Positions 16,011-28,700 of a stretch of DNA of 64,000 nt are shown one piece after another. The translations under genes were made by a program, and so were the position numbers. The notes beneath the pieces are model-generated. The model saw nothing but the letters and a program-made list of their open reading frames with translations, made no database searches and was not told where the DNA came from. How positions within the stretch are numbered: position 1 is the first letter of the stretch; each line of letters opens with the position of its first letter. Origin of the DNA: Candidatus Omnitrophota bacterium (GTDB lineage Bacteria; Omnitrophota; Omnitrophia; Omnitrophales; JACROU01); assembly GCA_029261035.1 (NCBI GenBank), contig JAJDCD010000023.1, positions 1-64,000 on the forward strand. The letters run 5' to 3'.

Positions 16011-17684
16011 TTAACAGGTAATAGCCCCTTGAGAAGCAGAAGAAACGAGTTTTGCATACTTAGCCATGACACCTGTTTCGTAACGAGGTTTAGGAGCTTT
16101 CCAAGTTTTAAGACGTTTTTTAATTTCTGCTTGGCTTAAAAGAACATCAATTTTTCTTTTTGTGATATCCAAACGAATAATATCACCTGTTCGAACAGCG
16201 GCAATGGTTCCACCTGCAGCTGCTTCAGGAGCAACGTGTCCTACCATAAACCCACGAGTCGCACCAGAAAATCGACCGTCTGTAATGAGCGCTACGGTTT
16301 CACCCAAGCCTTCCCCTACAAGAGCAGCAGTTACTCCTAGCATTTCTCTCATACCAGGACCACCCTTTGGGCCTTCGTAGCGAATAACGACAACGTCGCC
16401 TGCGATAATCTTTTTTTGTTTCACTGCACGAAAAGCGTCTTCTTCACAGTTAAAAACCTTTGCAGGACCTTCGTGGAATACTTTTTTGTAACCGGCAACT
16501 TTAATTACAGAGCCTTCAGGGGATAAGTTCCCTTTTAAAATAACAAGTCCACCTGTAGCTTTGATTGGGTCTTTCAGTGATCGAATTACTTTTTGCCCTT
16601 TGCGTTCTGTGGCTTTTGCTGCTTCTTGAGCAATGGTTTTCCCTGTGACGGTCATACAAGCTTTATGCAGCAGTTTCGCATCCAGCATTCGTTTTGCAAC
16701 AAGGCGAATTCCACCGGCTTTATAAACGTCACTTGCTACATATTTTCCACCGGGTTTTAAATCCCCGAGAAGAGGGGTTCGTTTACTGATACGATCGAAA
16801 TCCGAAATAGATAAATTAATTTTCATTTCATGAGCAATAGCTAGAAGGTGAAGAACAGAGTTTGTAGATCCTCCTGTCATGGCAACAGCGGCAATAGCAT
16901 TTTCTAGCGATTTTTTAGTAATCACTTTGCTTGGACGAATATCTTTTTTTAGAACGTCCATGATGAGCTTTCCTGTTTCAAAACAAGCTTTGTCTTTTGC
17001 TTTAGACATTGCAGGGATTGCATTGACACCCATAGGGGAAATGCCCATAACCTCAAATGCTGTAGACATGGTATTTGCCGTAAATTGACCCCCACAAGAA
17101 CCTGCTGCTGGGCAAGCGACATCTTCTAATTTTTCAAATTCTTTCTTTGATATTTTCTTTGCGGAGTATTGGCCAACAGCTTCAAAAACATCTTGGATGG
17201 TAACGTCACAGTCTTTATATTTACCAGGATCAATAGATCCACCATAAATCATAAGGGAGGGGACATCCATACGGCATAGCGCCATTACGGTTCCTGGAAT
17301 AGTTTTGTCACAACCAGAAATAGCAACGATCCCATCAAAATAATGACCTCGAGCTACAAGTTCAATCGAGTCAGCAACTACTTCACGGCTAATTAAGGAA
17401 GTTTTCATTCCTTCGGTCCCCATAGTAATTCCGTCAGAGATAGCAATGGTATTAAATTCAATAGGGGTTCCGCCTGCTTTTCGAATGCCATCCTTAATTT
17501 TTTCGGAAAGGCGTCTAAGATGAAAGTTGCAAGGGGTGGTTTCGATCCAGGTATTGGCAACACCAATCATAGGACGATAGATATCTTTATTTTTAAGCCC
17601 CATTGCTTTTAGCATGGCTCGAGCAGGAGCTCGGCTAGGACCTTCTGTAATAGTAGCGCTATTTTTATTTAATTTCTTACTCAT
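16011..17684 (-). CDS. ilvD: Dihydroxy-acid dehydratase
   Basis: Dehydrates 2,3-dihydroxy-isovalerate and its ethyl homologue to 2-oxo acids, the third common step of valine, leucine and isoleucine synthesis. The 557 residues fit the IlvD/Edd family. Fe-S cluster cysteines are visible in TTPCNFHL (near 52), SGCDKTIPG (near 124) and [16 protein letters not shown] (near 190-205). The [19 protein letters not shown] stretch near 470 is diagnostic. AAGGAT upstream of ATG 17684 supports the start. It lies 114 bases downstream of the transketolase halves on the same strand and may share their transcript. No other branched-chain genes are present here. Confidence 0.97.
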   Translation of the reverse strand: MSKKLNKNSATITEGPSRAPARAMLKAMGLKNKDIYRPMIGVANTWIETTPCNFHLRRLSEKIKDGIRKAGGTPIEFNTIAISDGITMGTEGMKTSLISREVVADSIELVARGHYFDGIVAISGCDKTIPGTVMALCRMDVPSLMIYGGSIDPGKYKDCDVTIQDVFEAVGQYSAKKISKKEFEKLEDVACPAAGSCGGQFTANTMSTAFEVMGISPMGVNAIPAMSKAKDKACFETGKLIMDVLKKDIRPSKVITKKSLENAIAAVAMTGGSTNSVLHLLAIAHEMKINLSISDFDRISKRTPLLGDLKPGGKYVASDVYKAGGIRLVAKRMLDAKLLHKACMTVTGKTIAQEAAKATERKGQKVIRSLKDPIKATGGLVILKGNLSPEGSVIKVAGYKKVFHEGPAKVFNCEEDAFRAVKQKKIIAGDVVVIRYEGPKGGPGMREMLGVTAALVGEGLGETVALITDGRFSGATRGFMVGHVAPEAAAGGTIAAVRTGDIIRLDITKRKIDVLLSQAEIKKRLKTWKAPKPRYETGVMAKYAKLVSSASQGAITC

Positions 17685-17798
17685 GAGGATATCCTTTATT
17701 TATTAATATGGCTTAAGAATTTAAGGGATTAAAAATGAAACGGAGTTTTTTTGAGACCCTTTGGCAAGCTCAGGGTTACAACAAGCTTGTCTTTGTTG

Positions 17799-18785
17799 TT
17801 ATTTTTTACGTTTGACGACTTTTTCAGCAGCTTCGACAATTTTCTCTGCAGTTAAACCATACTTTACCATGAGCTCGGCTGGTTTCCCGGATTCTGCATA
17901 AGTGTCTTGAACACCCACATACTCTTGTGGGGCAGGAGCATTTTCGGCTAATACTTTTGAGACCAAAGTGCCGAGGCCGCCAAAAATAGAATGTTCTTCT
18001 GCGGTAACAACAGCGCCAGTTCTTTGAGCCTCTTCTGTGAGAAGGGCTACGTCAATAGGTTTGAGTGTGTGAATATCGATAACAGAAGCACTAATACCTT
18101 TGTCTTTCAGTTGCTCGTGCGCTTCTAAAGCTTCCCAAACAAGAAGTCCTGTTGCTACGATAACGACATCATTTCCATCTCGAAGTTTAATTCCTTTGCC
18201 CATTTCAAATTTTTGATTTTCATCATGAACGATTGGTGCATTGGGTCTTCCTGTACGCATAAAAACAGGGCCGTCATACTTGAGTGCTTGTCTTACTAAA
18301 GCACGGGCAGAGGCTTCATCTGAAGGGTTGAGCACAGTAAAATTAGGGAGGCTGGACATTAACGCAAAATCTTCTATTGCTTGTTGGCTGACGCCATCTT
18401 CGCCAACACTGATTCCTCCATGAGAAGCAATGACCTTAACATTTGTTTTTGAGTAAGCGACGGCAAGGCGTAATTGGTCGTACCCTTTACAGGTAATAAA
18501 ACAAGAAAAGCTGGAGCATATAGGAATAAGTCCACAAGAGGCAAGGCCACTAGCGGCGCCTACAATGTTGGCTTCTCCAATACCAAAGTTATAAAAACGT
18601 TCTGGGAACTTTTCAGCAAAGAAAACAGTCTTTGTTGATTTGGATAGATCTCCATCTAAAACGACAATTTTATCGTTTGTTTCCGCAAGGACAGCTAATT
18701 CTTTTCCGTAAGCGTCCCGAGTAGCCATTCCCATCTTTTTTTCTAATTTTGGTTTTGTTGTAGAATCTGTCATCATTTTTCCCAT
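17799..18785 (-). CDS. Transketolase, C-terminal subunit
   Basis: The pyrimidine-binding and C-terminal half of a split transketolase. Together with the adjacent N-terminal subunit it would move two-carbon ketol units between sugar phosphates in the pentose phosphate pathway. At 328 residues it has MATRDAYGKELAVLAE, then IVVLDGDLSKS, FYNFGIGEANIVGAASGLA with the catalytic Glu that protonates the thiamine pyrimidine, and SHGGISVGEDGVSQQAIEDF. The C-terminal domain contains HTLKPID and EEHSIFGGLGTLV. An in-frame ATG at 18785 with a CGGA upstream is used; a start at MMTDS is also possible. The N-terminal subunit ends 48 bases upstream. Confidence 0.93.
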   Translation of the reverse strand: MGKMMTDSTTKPKLEKKMGMATRDAYGKELAVLAETNDKIVVLDGDLSKSTKTVFFAEKFPERFYNFGIGEANIVGAASGLASCGLIPICSSFSCFITCKGYDQLRLAVAYSKTNVKVIASHGGISVGEDGVSQQAIEDFALMSSLPNFTVLNPSDEASARALVRQALKYDGPVFMRTGRPNAPIVHDENQKFEMGKGIKLRDGNDVVIVATGLLVWEALEAHEQLKDKGISASVIDIHTLKPIDVALLTEEAQRTGAVVTAEEHSIFGGLGTLVSKVLAENAPAPQEYVGVQDTYAESGKPAELMVKYGLTAEKIVEAAEKVVKRKK

Positions 18786-18833
18786 TCCGATTTTTTGTTA
18801 AATAGAGATAAATTAATTTTTATTGGCCGAAGG

Positions 18834-19658
18834 CTATTCGCCAAGTTCTACTAAAGCAGCTTTTAGCTCATCGTCTGTAGGAGCCACACCATGAAAATGA
18901 TTGTTGTGTTCCATGAAGGAAACCCCTTGTCCTTTGACGGTATGTGCAATAATAATTTGAGGTTTATCTTCTACGGTTCGTGCCCATTCAAAAGCACTTA
19001 GAATTTCACTGGTATTGTGGCCGTTAATTTCGCGGACAGCAAATCCAAAGGCGCGCCATTTTTCATCCATAGGGTGCATATCTAAGACGACTTTAACTGA
19101 GTCATCAAGTTGAAATTTATTATAATCTAAGATGACACAAACATTATTCAGTTTGTGGAACGCGGTAAACATGGCGGCTTCCCAAACTTGTCCTTCATTA
19201 CATTCTCCGTCACCTACCATGACGTAAGTGCGGTAATCTTTTTTTGCCATGCGAGCAGCTAAAGCATGTCCAATTCCGATGGAGAGCCCTTGTCCCAAAG
19301 AACCTGTCGAGGCTTCAATACCTGGAAGGGACGTTACAACAGGGTGTCCTTGGAGACGGCTGTTTATTTGTCTAAGCGTTAAAAGCTCTTCCGTAGGGAA
19401 GTAACCACTTAAGGCAAGTGCAGCATAAAGCGCTGGTACTCCGTGCCCTTTACTAAAGATAAAACGATCTCTATCTTCCCATTCAGGGTTTTTAGGGTCA
19501 TGATTTAATTCATTAAAAAACAACGTTGCAATAATATCGGTTGCTGAAAGAGAGCTGCCAGGATGCCCTGAAGCTGCTTTGTGGATCATGCGTACAATTT
19601 CTCTACGCATAAGTAGAGCTTTTTCTTCAATTTGAGATATAGAGAGTTTTTCAGTCAT
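18834..19658 (-). CDS. Transketolase, N-terminal subunit
   Basis: The thiamine-diphosphate-binding half of a split transketolase (about 274 residues). Visible marks are SGHPGSSLSATDIIATLFF near 35, with the His that contacts substrate, SKGHGVPALYAAL near 73, and the ThDP/metal motif GDGECNEGQVWEA near 152, equivalent to GDG-x(22-28)-N, with LDYNKFQ supplying the Asn. HNHFHGVAPTDDEL lies near the end. Split transketolases are common in archaea, thermophiles and uncultured phyla. I prefer ATG 19658; an in-frame GTG at 19667 would add three residues, and neither has a strong ribosome site. It is the first gene of a probable operon with the C-terminal half and ilvD. Confidence 0.93.
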   Translation of the reverse strand: MTEKLSISQIEEKALLMRREIVRMIHKAASGHPGSSLSATDIIATLFFNELNHDPKNPEWEDRDRFIFSKGHGVPALYAALALSGYFPTEELLTLRQINSRLQGHPVVTSLPGIEASTGSLGQGLSIGIGHALAARMAKKDYRTYVMVGDGECNEGQVWEAAMFTAFHKLNNVCVILDYNKFQLDDSVKVVLDMHPMDEKWRAFGFAVREINGHNTSEILSAFEWARTVEDKPQIIIAHTVKGQGVSFMEHNNHFHGVAPTDDELKAALVELGE

Positions 19659-19770
19659 AGTCTTCACTTGTTTTGTAGAGTTAAAAGGCCGTAAAAAAGA
19701 GCCCCAATCATACTAAAAATACATCAAAAAAACAACGTAAAAACCAACCTTTTTGAGGGGTTTATGGAGA

Positions 19771-22700
19771 TTAAGCCATAACTGCAACGAGGCGTTTAGC
19801 TTTCATGAGCTGAATTAAGCCTGTGAGGACGCTCTCAGAGAGGGTGAAGCTGCCATCAGAGTCTTTTTCAAAAAGACCATCGGTTTCTAAGCCGAGGGCG
19901 AGATAGGCCGAGGCCATGGCATGAGCGGCTGCATACTCTTCGTCTTTGGAGAATTTGTCTGAATTGTATTTAAGGCGTTTTACATCTTCTCCCAAATCGG
20001 ATTTGAACTCCGAGCTGACTAAAGCCACATTTTCCGGAGACAGATTACTAAGTCCAGCTTTTCTAAGCATGGGACGAATAAATTGAGCGGCTCTTTGATT
20101 AATTAGATTTTGAACATCATATTCATTTAAAGATGAAAGCCCTTGAGAAGCATCTATTTGAGCTATTTTTGGATAAAACACAAATCCCATTCTTTTTCTT
20201 TGGAATAGGTTTGGATATGCTTTATTCAAACGATTTGCTTTTTGTCTGTTACCAATAAGGAAAAATAGTGCGGCACGGTCCGAGTTATAAATTTGATTTG
20301 TCTCTGCGGTTTCAAAACGTTTCACAAGGTCTTCATTTAGGGGCATAAAAACAGTTCCGACGCGATCTCCTTTGTAGTTCGTAACGCCATCCATAATTTG
20401 TTGCGCTGCCTTGTTTACATCTATGACATTTGCTTGAATAGTAGTAGGGAATGAGGTGGGCGCATTCATATTTAATTCAGTCTTGATGGAAGGAAGGATG
20501 TTATTAAAATAATCTTCAATGAAGGCGTTAGGAGTTTCAAACTCTCCTAAGATTGCTCTCATAACCCATTCGCTCAAAGTAACAGGGATTTTGTTGTCTA
20601 AGGAGTTTAAAGGAAGGGGTTGTAGCCCTGTTGGCAGTTCTTCAATATCAATTCCAGACAATAGCGTATAGACTTGGGCCCCTAAAGAAGAGGCGGAAAT
20701 GCGTGTTCGATTTCGATATTCATTCATTAATTCGTTGACGTTTGAAATACGACTAGAGATAGGGGAAGCAAGCGCTTGTGTTCGTTGAAAACCAGGAACG
20801 TTAACTCGAAGAGTTTGTCCACGGCCTGTCGGAGTAGTAGCTGATGAAGCTGCTTGTCCAACTCCTGTACTTTCATCTAAAGTTGTTTGCCATGTCGCTA
20901 TGGCTTTGATTAATTGGGAAACATCTTGTGCCATAAGATCTAAAGAGGCATATCGGTTTAGAGGGTTGGCATTCAATGCTTGATCTACAATCGTGTCCAA
21001 ACGCTCTGTGAGTTCTTTAGGTAAGGATACCCCTCGACGTTCAAGTATCAAACTTGGACGTTCATATTTAAGCTTTTGTCGAAGCATTGTGGTAGCAATG
21101 CCATCAAACTCATTTTTTTGTGTAAAATCGATTTCGTAGGGCAATCGACCGGTTAAAGCTTGGTACAGACTGACCCCTAAGGCATAAATATCAGAGCGTT
21201 GACTTTCTTTTCTGATGTATTGTTGATACTCGTCAATTTGATCTATATTGATGAGTCCTGCATTCCATAGGTCTTGAGTGGTTTGCCCTATTAATTCAGG
21301 AGCCATAAATTCTGGGGTTCCGTATATGATTTCTTCTTCTTTAATTTCGGAGCTCCATTTAAATAGGCCTAAGTCAATGACAACAACATTACCGTCTATA
21401 TCCATAATCAAATTAGCAGGTTTGATGTCCCTGTGAACACCCTCTCCTTTATCAGGATGTTTGGCTTTTGAGTGAAGTTCAAATAGGGCTGTTGCTGCTT
21501 TAACTCCAAAAATATCTAAAAGATCTTTGAGCATAGTTAATTTTGCGTCTTGTTTTCCAACAAAAAGAAGTTGGTTTTCTGTGATCAAGTTTAAAGGCTT
21601 TCCTTCAATAAACTCCATAGCATAACTATTTCCATTTTCGGCAACATATCTGGGAATAGACTGAATACCTGCTTGAGAGGTGAGGTAAGAGTGGTTTTCT
21701 TTCTCTTTTTTAAATAGATCAACATTGTAAGGATTTGTTTGCTCGATCAGTTGTTTTATTGCTAAAAGTTGGCCGTCGGCGCGTTCCACTAAGTAAACAG
21801 CACCAAAACCCCCCACACCAAGAGAGCGAAGGACTTTAGCTTTGACGGCGCCTAGAGATTCAGCTTGTACTTGGATCTCATTTATTTGCTCTGAAAGAAA
21901 TTCTGGAGCAAAGCCTACTTCTTCTAAGGCGTTCCGTATCTCTGCTGGATCCTGAGGGTTGAAGCTCTCAAAGGCTGTTAATTGGGGGGGGGCTTGATAA
22001 AGGTTTGCCATTTGTCCTAACGATTGAGCTTGAATAACTTCATCCAGTAAGCGGTCTGTTTCATAGATCTTCACTCGATCAAATTCAAAGAAATTAAATC
22101 CATTAAAGGAAACGCGAATGAAGGGCTCTAAAACGTTATTGAGTTTAGCCATTCTCTGTTTGGCAAAGATTTGTTGGGCACGTTCTGGAGAATCGCGAGA
22201 GAGTTGTGTGAAGAGGGTTCTCAGAGTATCTGTTAATTTATTTTTGAGTATTTTTTTGTACTCTTCATAAGGCTCATTATAATCTATAGGACTAATCTTT
22301 AAACTTTCATAAAAATCATCGGACCAATTGAGATCTTTTACCTGTAAGGGAAAGATTTTATTCAAAAGCGTTTTAACTGCTTTTTCTAACATTGCAGGAG
22401 CCAATGCCGGGGAAGCCAACTCAACTAAGGCGGCCCTGGAAATAGGCGTGCCCGTAATTTGATATCCAAATTGTTGAAATAGAAATCTAACTAGGTCTTT
22501 GTTGATGCTATTTTCTGAATAGTCTAGCCCAGAAAGAAAATCGGTTAACATTTCTTGAAATTCATCTAAACCTTCAATGCCTGTCTCCGCTACTTCGTCT
22601 GAACTATCCAACTCATCTAAATCTTCCAACTCCTCAATTTTCATCTCCTCTACTTCCCATTCTTTTTCTTGCAATTGAGCTTCACCCAATACGCTTAAGT

Positions 22701-25700
22701 CTATTTTTTCAAAAATATCTTTAAGGTCTTCTGCTTCTGTATAAAAAGCCTCGAATTCGGAGCTGGAAATAGGTTGTAAACCTTTGCTTTCCAGCGCGTA
22801 ATTAAGGGCGTATAAGATTTCCCAACGCACTATTTCTGCTTCTAGCTTTTTATCTAAGTCCTGAAGGATAGAATAATTGGCTAGGGGATTTCCGCTAAGA
22901 GCTACATAGAACAGGTCTACAAGGCTTTCGGGAATAACATCTAAGGAGAGGTTGACATCGATTTCGAATTTTCTAGCCAAATCACTCCTTACATTCTTTA
23001 GATAATTTTCAAATACAGTTCCAAATCTTTCTCGATTTAGTTCATTCTTTTGAGAGAGTTTTCTTAAGGAAAGGCTCATAGCTTGAAGACCGCGGAATTC
23101 ATTGATGTTTATAGTTTCGTTTGTAGTTCGACTTAAAATAGCATTGAGGGCTTGCTCTAGCTGTTCTTTCATCATATCGGATACGATTCTTTCCAACCGT
23201 TTTTCCAATTGGCGTGCTGCGGATCTATTTTTAGGGTTGGGACTCAAAAGGGTGGTGATAGCATCTTGAAGCCTTTGTGGAAAAGAGAAGTCAGCGACAC
23301 CAGACTCTTTTAAGCTTTGGTCTAAAGATTGAATATCCTGAGGCTGTATCCCTGCGATTTTCTTTTTTGCTTGGTCCTTGCTTAATCCAATGAGGTCGAA
23401 AGGAAGTTTTCCAGTCAACAAGTGATGGAAGACAACTCCAAGTGAAAACATGTCTGACTTTTGAGATACTTCCCGTATGTTTCCGGCGGCCATTTCTGGG
23501 GAGTTGTAAGCAATAGACCCTCGTCGGGTATTCTCGGGTAGAGTTTGTGTTTCTTCTTGTGTGATGGCTAAACCTAAATCGAAAAGTCGGACAGTTCCGT
23601 AGGTATCTATATAAAAGTTTTCTAATTTGAAGTCGTTGTTAATTTGGCCCGTTTGAGCTTGGTAATTTTGTACAGCTTTGGCGATGGCAAGCATATCAAA
23701 AACACGCGTAAATAAAGAGGCGGATTCATAATCTTTTATAGTGTTAGGAAAAACGTTTCTATTAGCGAAATATTTATCATCAAGAAATACCCCGCCTTCT
23801 AATAGCTCTATCGCAATATAAGGCTGTTTCCATTTTATGGAGCTTTCGGGATCTGTCACCACTTCGTAATTTTGCTCATAGATACGTACCACATGAGGGG
23901 ACTTTTCCGCGGCTTTTAAGATCTGAGCTTCACGGGCAAAAACACGAGTTGCTCTTTGTAAGGCTTCCTTACGACTCCCTAATTCTCGGGTTAACATTCT
24001 AAGGTAACGGTTGGAAGGTCTTTTGACTGCGACCATTGGAATATTTGTGCCGAGTGTTTTAATGGGAGCTTCTAATTCTACGCGGTCGATAACTCCCATT
24101 GATCCTTCTCCGATACTTTGAGAGGTTTTTACATTGGCTTTTGTGACAACTCTTTTGTCGCCGAGAGATTGGGCACTGAAAATACTTTCTTCAAATGGAG
24201 ACGTTGGGAATTTTTCAAAATCATCTTCCTCCTCTAGGAGAGGTAGGGTGGTGAAAGTAGTGTGTTCAGCAGAACCTCTTTCTCTATCCTGTCGGGCTTT
24301 GTAGCGTTTAAGAATAGAATCAAGAAATTTATCGTCTGATTTTTTTTCAGGAGCTTCTTTTTTTTCATCAAGAGGCGCTATATTGAAAAAATCCAAATCA
24401 ACATCGGCAAAGGTTTCTTCTTTTTCGATCACTCGTTTAGGCTTTACAATTTCATTGACAGAAATCGTAATATTGTTGGTGTTTATTATCTCTATAATTT
24501 GACCGAGTTCTCTTATTAAGCTCTCCGTTGAGGGACGTTCTTCAGGCCGCATGCGAACCGCTTTGTACATCAACTCAACCAAAGGATTTAATACTTCTTC
24601 AGGAATTGTTAATTCAATACTTCCAAATTCTTTCATGTCGCTTAAGAATTTTTCTTTAAAATCTTCTAAGGAAATGGGACTTTTACCCTTATTTAAAACA
24701 TCATCAAAATAGAGTCTCATTATGCTGAAATCTGTTCCGTAAGGGGCTGTTCCAGTAAACAAGAAATAAAGATTGACCCCCCAAGCATAAATGTCTGCTT
24801 TTTCGTCAATAGCATTAAGTTCACCTACTAACATTTCTGGAGAAATATTGATTAAACTTCCAATTTCTTTTGTTATGGAGCCCTTTCGAATTGCTTCTTT
24901 GGTTTGGGCCAGACCAAAATCAATTATTTTGACATTGCCATCTGACGTTAAGAGGGTATTGCCTAGTTTTAAATCTAGATGCACAATACCTTTAGAATGA
25001 ATATAGCTTAGGCCTTTGGCAAATTCTTGCATAATTTGAAGACGGTCTTTAAAGCCATATTCTTGAAATTGGCTATACAAATCAGAGGTATCCCCTGAGC
25101 CTTCTTTTTTAAAGATCAGCTCTATGAGCTCTTTGCCTTCGACAAGCTCCATCAATAGATACTCTGTTTCTTTTAAATTATCTGGAAGCTCTTGTTCGAA
25201 AGAAAGATCCGTCATTTTCCCATCTGTAATATATTCAGGGATGTAAGGAGAACCTTTCAGTCGTTCTAAAAGAGTAGATTCATTATTAAAACGGATCCTA
25301 GATTTTTCAGCGTCTTCGTAGGGACCCGGGGTATTGGTTTTTAATGCGAAATGACGATCTATATTAGAGATATCAAAGACAGTTCCTTGGGTGCCTTGCC
25401 CTAAGCGTCTTTCGACTGAGAGTGTTCCTAGAGCATTGGCAACGACGGTTTCTTCCAAAATAAAACTTTTGCCAGGCTCTACGAATTCTTCAACAGAATC
25501 AGCAGCAAAAATAGGTGGTGCAGCCGCTTGCCTTGGAGGCGGGAGAGTCTCTCCCGTAATAGCCGTTTGATTTCCAGTGACAGAAACGTAGTTTGGCACT
25601 CCATCCAGAGTTTCACCGGCGTCCTCTTGTGAATCAATAAATGTAAGAGGTATTCTGGGGTCAGTAACAATATCTACATATTGAATGCGAACACTATCAG

Positions 25701-28700
25701 GGGAGTCTATTGTCAAATCTGAGATAGCGGTTATGATTTGATCTAGTTGTTTAATCGCAGAAACGAGATCTATTCGATCGTCTTTTTCTGGATCCATCAG
25801 CTTTTGGATTATGTGAATGATGCGTTCAAAAATTTCTTTTGGAATAATTAGTTCTAGCCCAAAATCTTCTAAATCAGATTTGAAATTTGTGCTTAGCACT
25901 TTTTCTAACAAAACAGAAACTTTAGAAGGGTCATTTGGGAATCTTACTTGGAGTTGTTTTTTCTCTTCTGTTTTATTGAAAATTCTTTGGGCCAGCTCTG
26001 GAAGAGAATTACCGGTTATAGGCAGGCTGCCTGTTAAAATTTTGTAAGCCAATACACCTAATGCATAAATGTCGGACTTTTCACTATTTGCGTTAGCGTC
26101 ACTTACTATCATTTCGGGGGAATAGTAGTACGGAGTTCCAACAGCCACACCTTCTCTTTCTTTTGTGTCCAATTTTCTAGCGAGCCCAAAATCAAGCAAC
26201 CTTACCTCTCCCGAAGCTGTTTTCATCAAGTTTGCAGCTTTGATGTCTTGATGTATGGTTCCCTTAACGTGTGTTGATAGAATAGCTTTAGCGGCTTCTC
26301 GTATAGTCTCTAGCCGGTCCAAGAGATCATAGGAAGAAACATCTGGGTTCGAATATTTTTGTTCTAAATTTTCTCCTTCAACAAGTTCCATGACAATAAA
26401 TAGATCATTGTCTTCGAACGGGATATTTTCTATTTCAAACTGGAGCTGAGACAGGGTTCCATATTCAATGATTTTGGGAATGTAGGGGGATTCGTCGAGT
26501 TCTTGCATGAATTTTCCTTCATTAATAAATCGAGTTCTTTGTCTTTCGTTGGCAGATTGTGCATTCTTCATTACTTTTAGAACAAACCGTTTATCTCCTT
26601 GCTGTAATTCGTATACGATACCCATTCCGCCTCTTCCTAGTTCTTTAACAATGGTGTAACTGCCTAGGCTGAAGCCATCGGCTGATTGAATGTCTACATT
26701 AGTTTGAACTAAGGAATCTGCTTTTGGTTCAACGAGTTTTTGAATGGAAGTTATGTTTTCAGCAGGAAAGGCTTTTATTTGCTCTGGGCCAGCGTCATCT
26801 ATGAGCTGAATTGTTTTTTCTAATCCTTCAATGGCTTCATCAATATTAAGACGGCCTTCTGGTGTTGCATTGAGAAGACCCGTTATTAAGTTGATGAGGC
26901 TATCAAAAATAGTTTCTGGAATAAAAACCTGTGTCTTTGCTCTATTAACTAAGTCACTATGGAATTGGTATCTCCACTCTTCCCGTAAAATTTCTATCCC
27001 TTTGTTTGCATCCTGGTTAAGTCGGCGGTGTTGTTTAACAAGCATTTCTTCAATACTTCTTCCTTTAATGGCAGGGTGACCGGTAAGGATCTGATAGAGG
27101 ATAGCACCCAGAGAATAAACATCGCTCGGTTCTAGAGCTTTTGTTTCTCCGCGTAATAACATTTCTGGAGAAACTGTTTGGATTGTTCCAACTGTTCTTA
27201 GTTGATTCCCAAATTCAGCTAAATCTTCTTTTGTTATTGCCAGTCCAAAATCGAGAAGTTTTACATTTCCATTGGCATCCAGGATGAAGTTGGATGGCTT
27301 AACGTCTCTATGAAGGATTCCTCGTTTCTGAACATCTTTAATGGCTTTGGCTGCTTCGAGAATTGCTTTAAGTCGACTGGAAAGATCAAACTGTTGATAG
27401 CTGAGATGCATTGCCTGCTTGTTAATAAACTGATCTTCAAAGGTTTGTCCGGAAACAAGTTCCATAATTAAGTAAAGGTCGTTTGGGTTCAGTTGAATTT
27501 TATCTGAGCTTACAGTTAGGTCCCTAACGGAGCCGCTTTCGAATGTGTCTGCAACATAAGGGGAGGTGCTTAGTAATTTTTGTAGGCTAATTTCTCTTTG
27601 GACTTTTTGAGGGTCTCTTTGGCTGGAATCAAAGATTTTCATTGCATAGGACTTGTCTCCTTGTCTCAAAGCATAAATAACTCCTTGAGCGCCTCTTCCA
27701 ATTTCATGTTCGATTGTGTAAGACCCTAAAGAGTTTGCCGTGCTTACTTCAACATCAAGGCTTGAAGTCAAAGCAATAGGAATCGAAGTAGGTGTGCCGT
27801 CAATAGAGATGGTTACGGTTCCAACTTGAGAATAGTTGTTGGAAACATTTTTAATTCCTTCTCGTAAGTCCGAATTTTCTGAAGTGGGGAGGATAGCTAT
27901 TTCAAATAATGTTCCTTCGTTATTGGAAGCCGTGATGATGTTTCCTTCTGTTTTTATTGGAGTTAAGGAGCCGTCAAGCGATTCGATAATGGAATTAACT
28001 GTATCCGTTGAAATAACCACATCCGTTGTGGCCACTTCAATGCTGGTGTTGACACTCACAAATAAAAACTGAGAGTTATCTTCCAGAGGATGAGCGGTTT
28101 TAAACAGAACATTCTCTGGGGAAGGTTGCTTGAGTAGTCTGTCTGCCGTTTTTTTATCTACGAGTGATGTGATGATGTTAACTGAGACCCCATTAATATT
28201 AAATTGCATTCCATTGTTCATAGTTTGACGGCCTGCAATATTTTTCTTTGAAGCATTTGATACAGCAGCAGAATAAGCAGATACGGTGCTGGGAGCCAAT
28301 TGACTTAGAAGGCTTTCGGTAAGCATAAAGGTGCTCTGAGCCGTAGGGGAGCCCTCAACGAAGCTGCTTCCAGGTTTCGTTGTGAAGTAGCTTACAGCTT
28401 TTTCCAGGTCTTTGTTTTTTCCGGCAAGGGTTCTCCAATAAAGAGAGGCGTCTTGGTCTAATCCGACTTGAGGTACCAGTAACGCATAGGCTGTATTGGA
28501 GTCTTTAAAATAGTCTGTTAATTCTTTGGCATGAAAACCGCCTACGACTAAAAAAGCTGTTTTGTCATTTTGGTTTTTCATTAGTTGGTTTAAATTTTTG
28601 AAAAGCTCCTTGTTTCGTTTTAGGGCACTTTCATAAAAATTTTCCGCTTCTCTCAAAACTAAAACAGATTCATAAAAATTGTCTTCAACTTGATAGCTCA

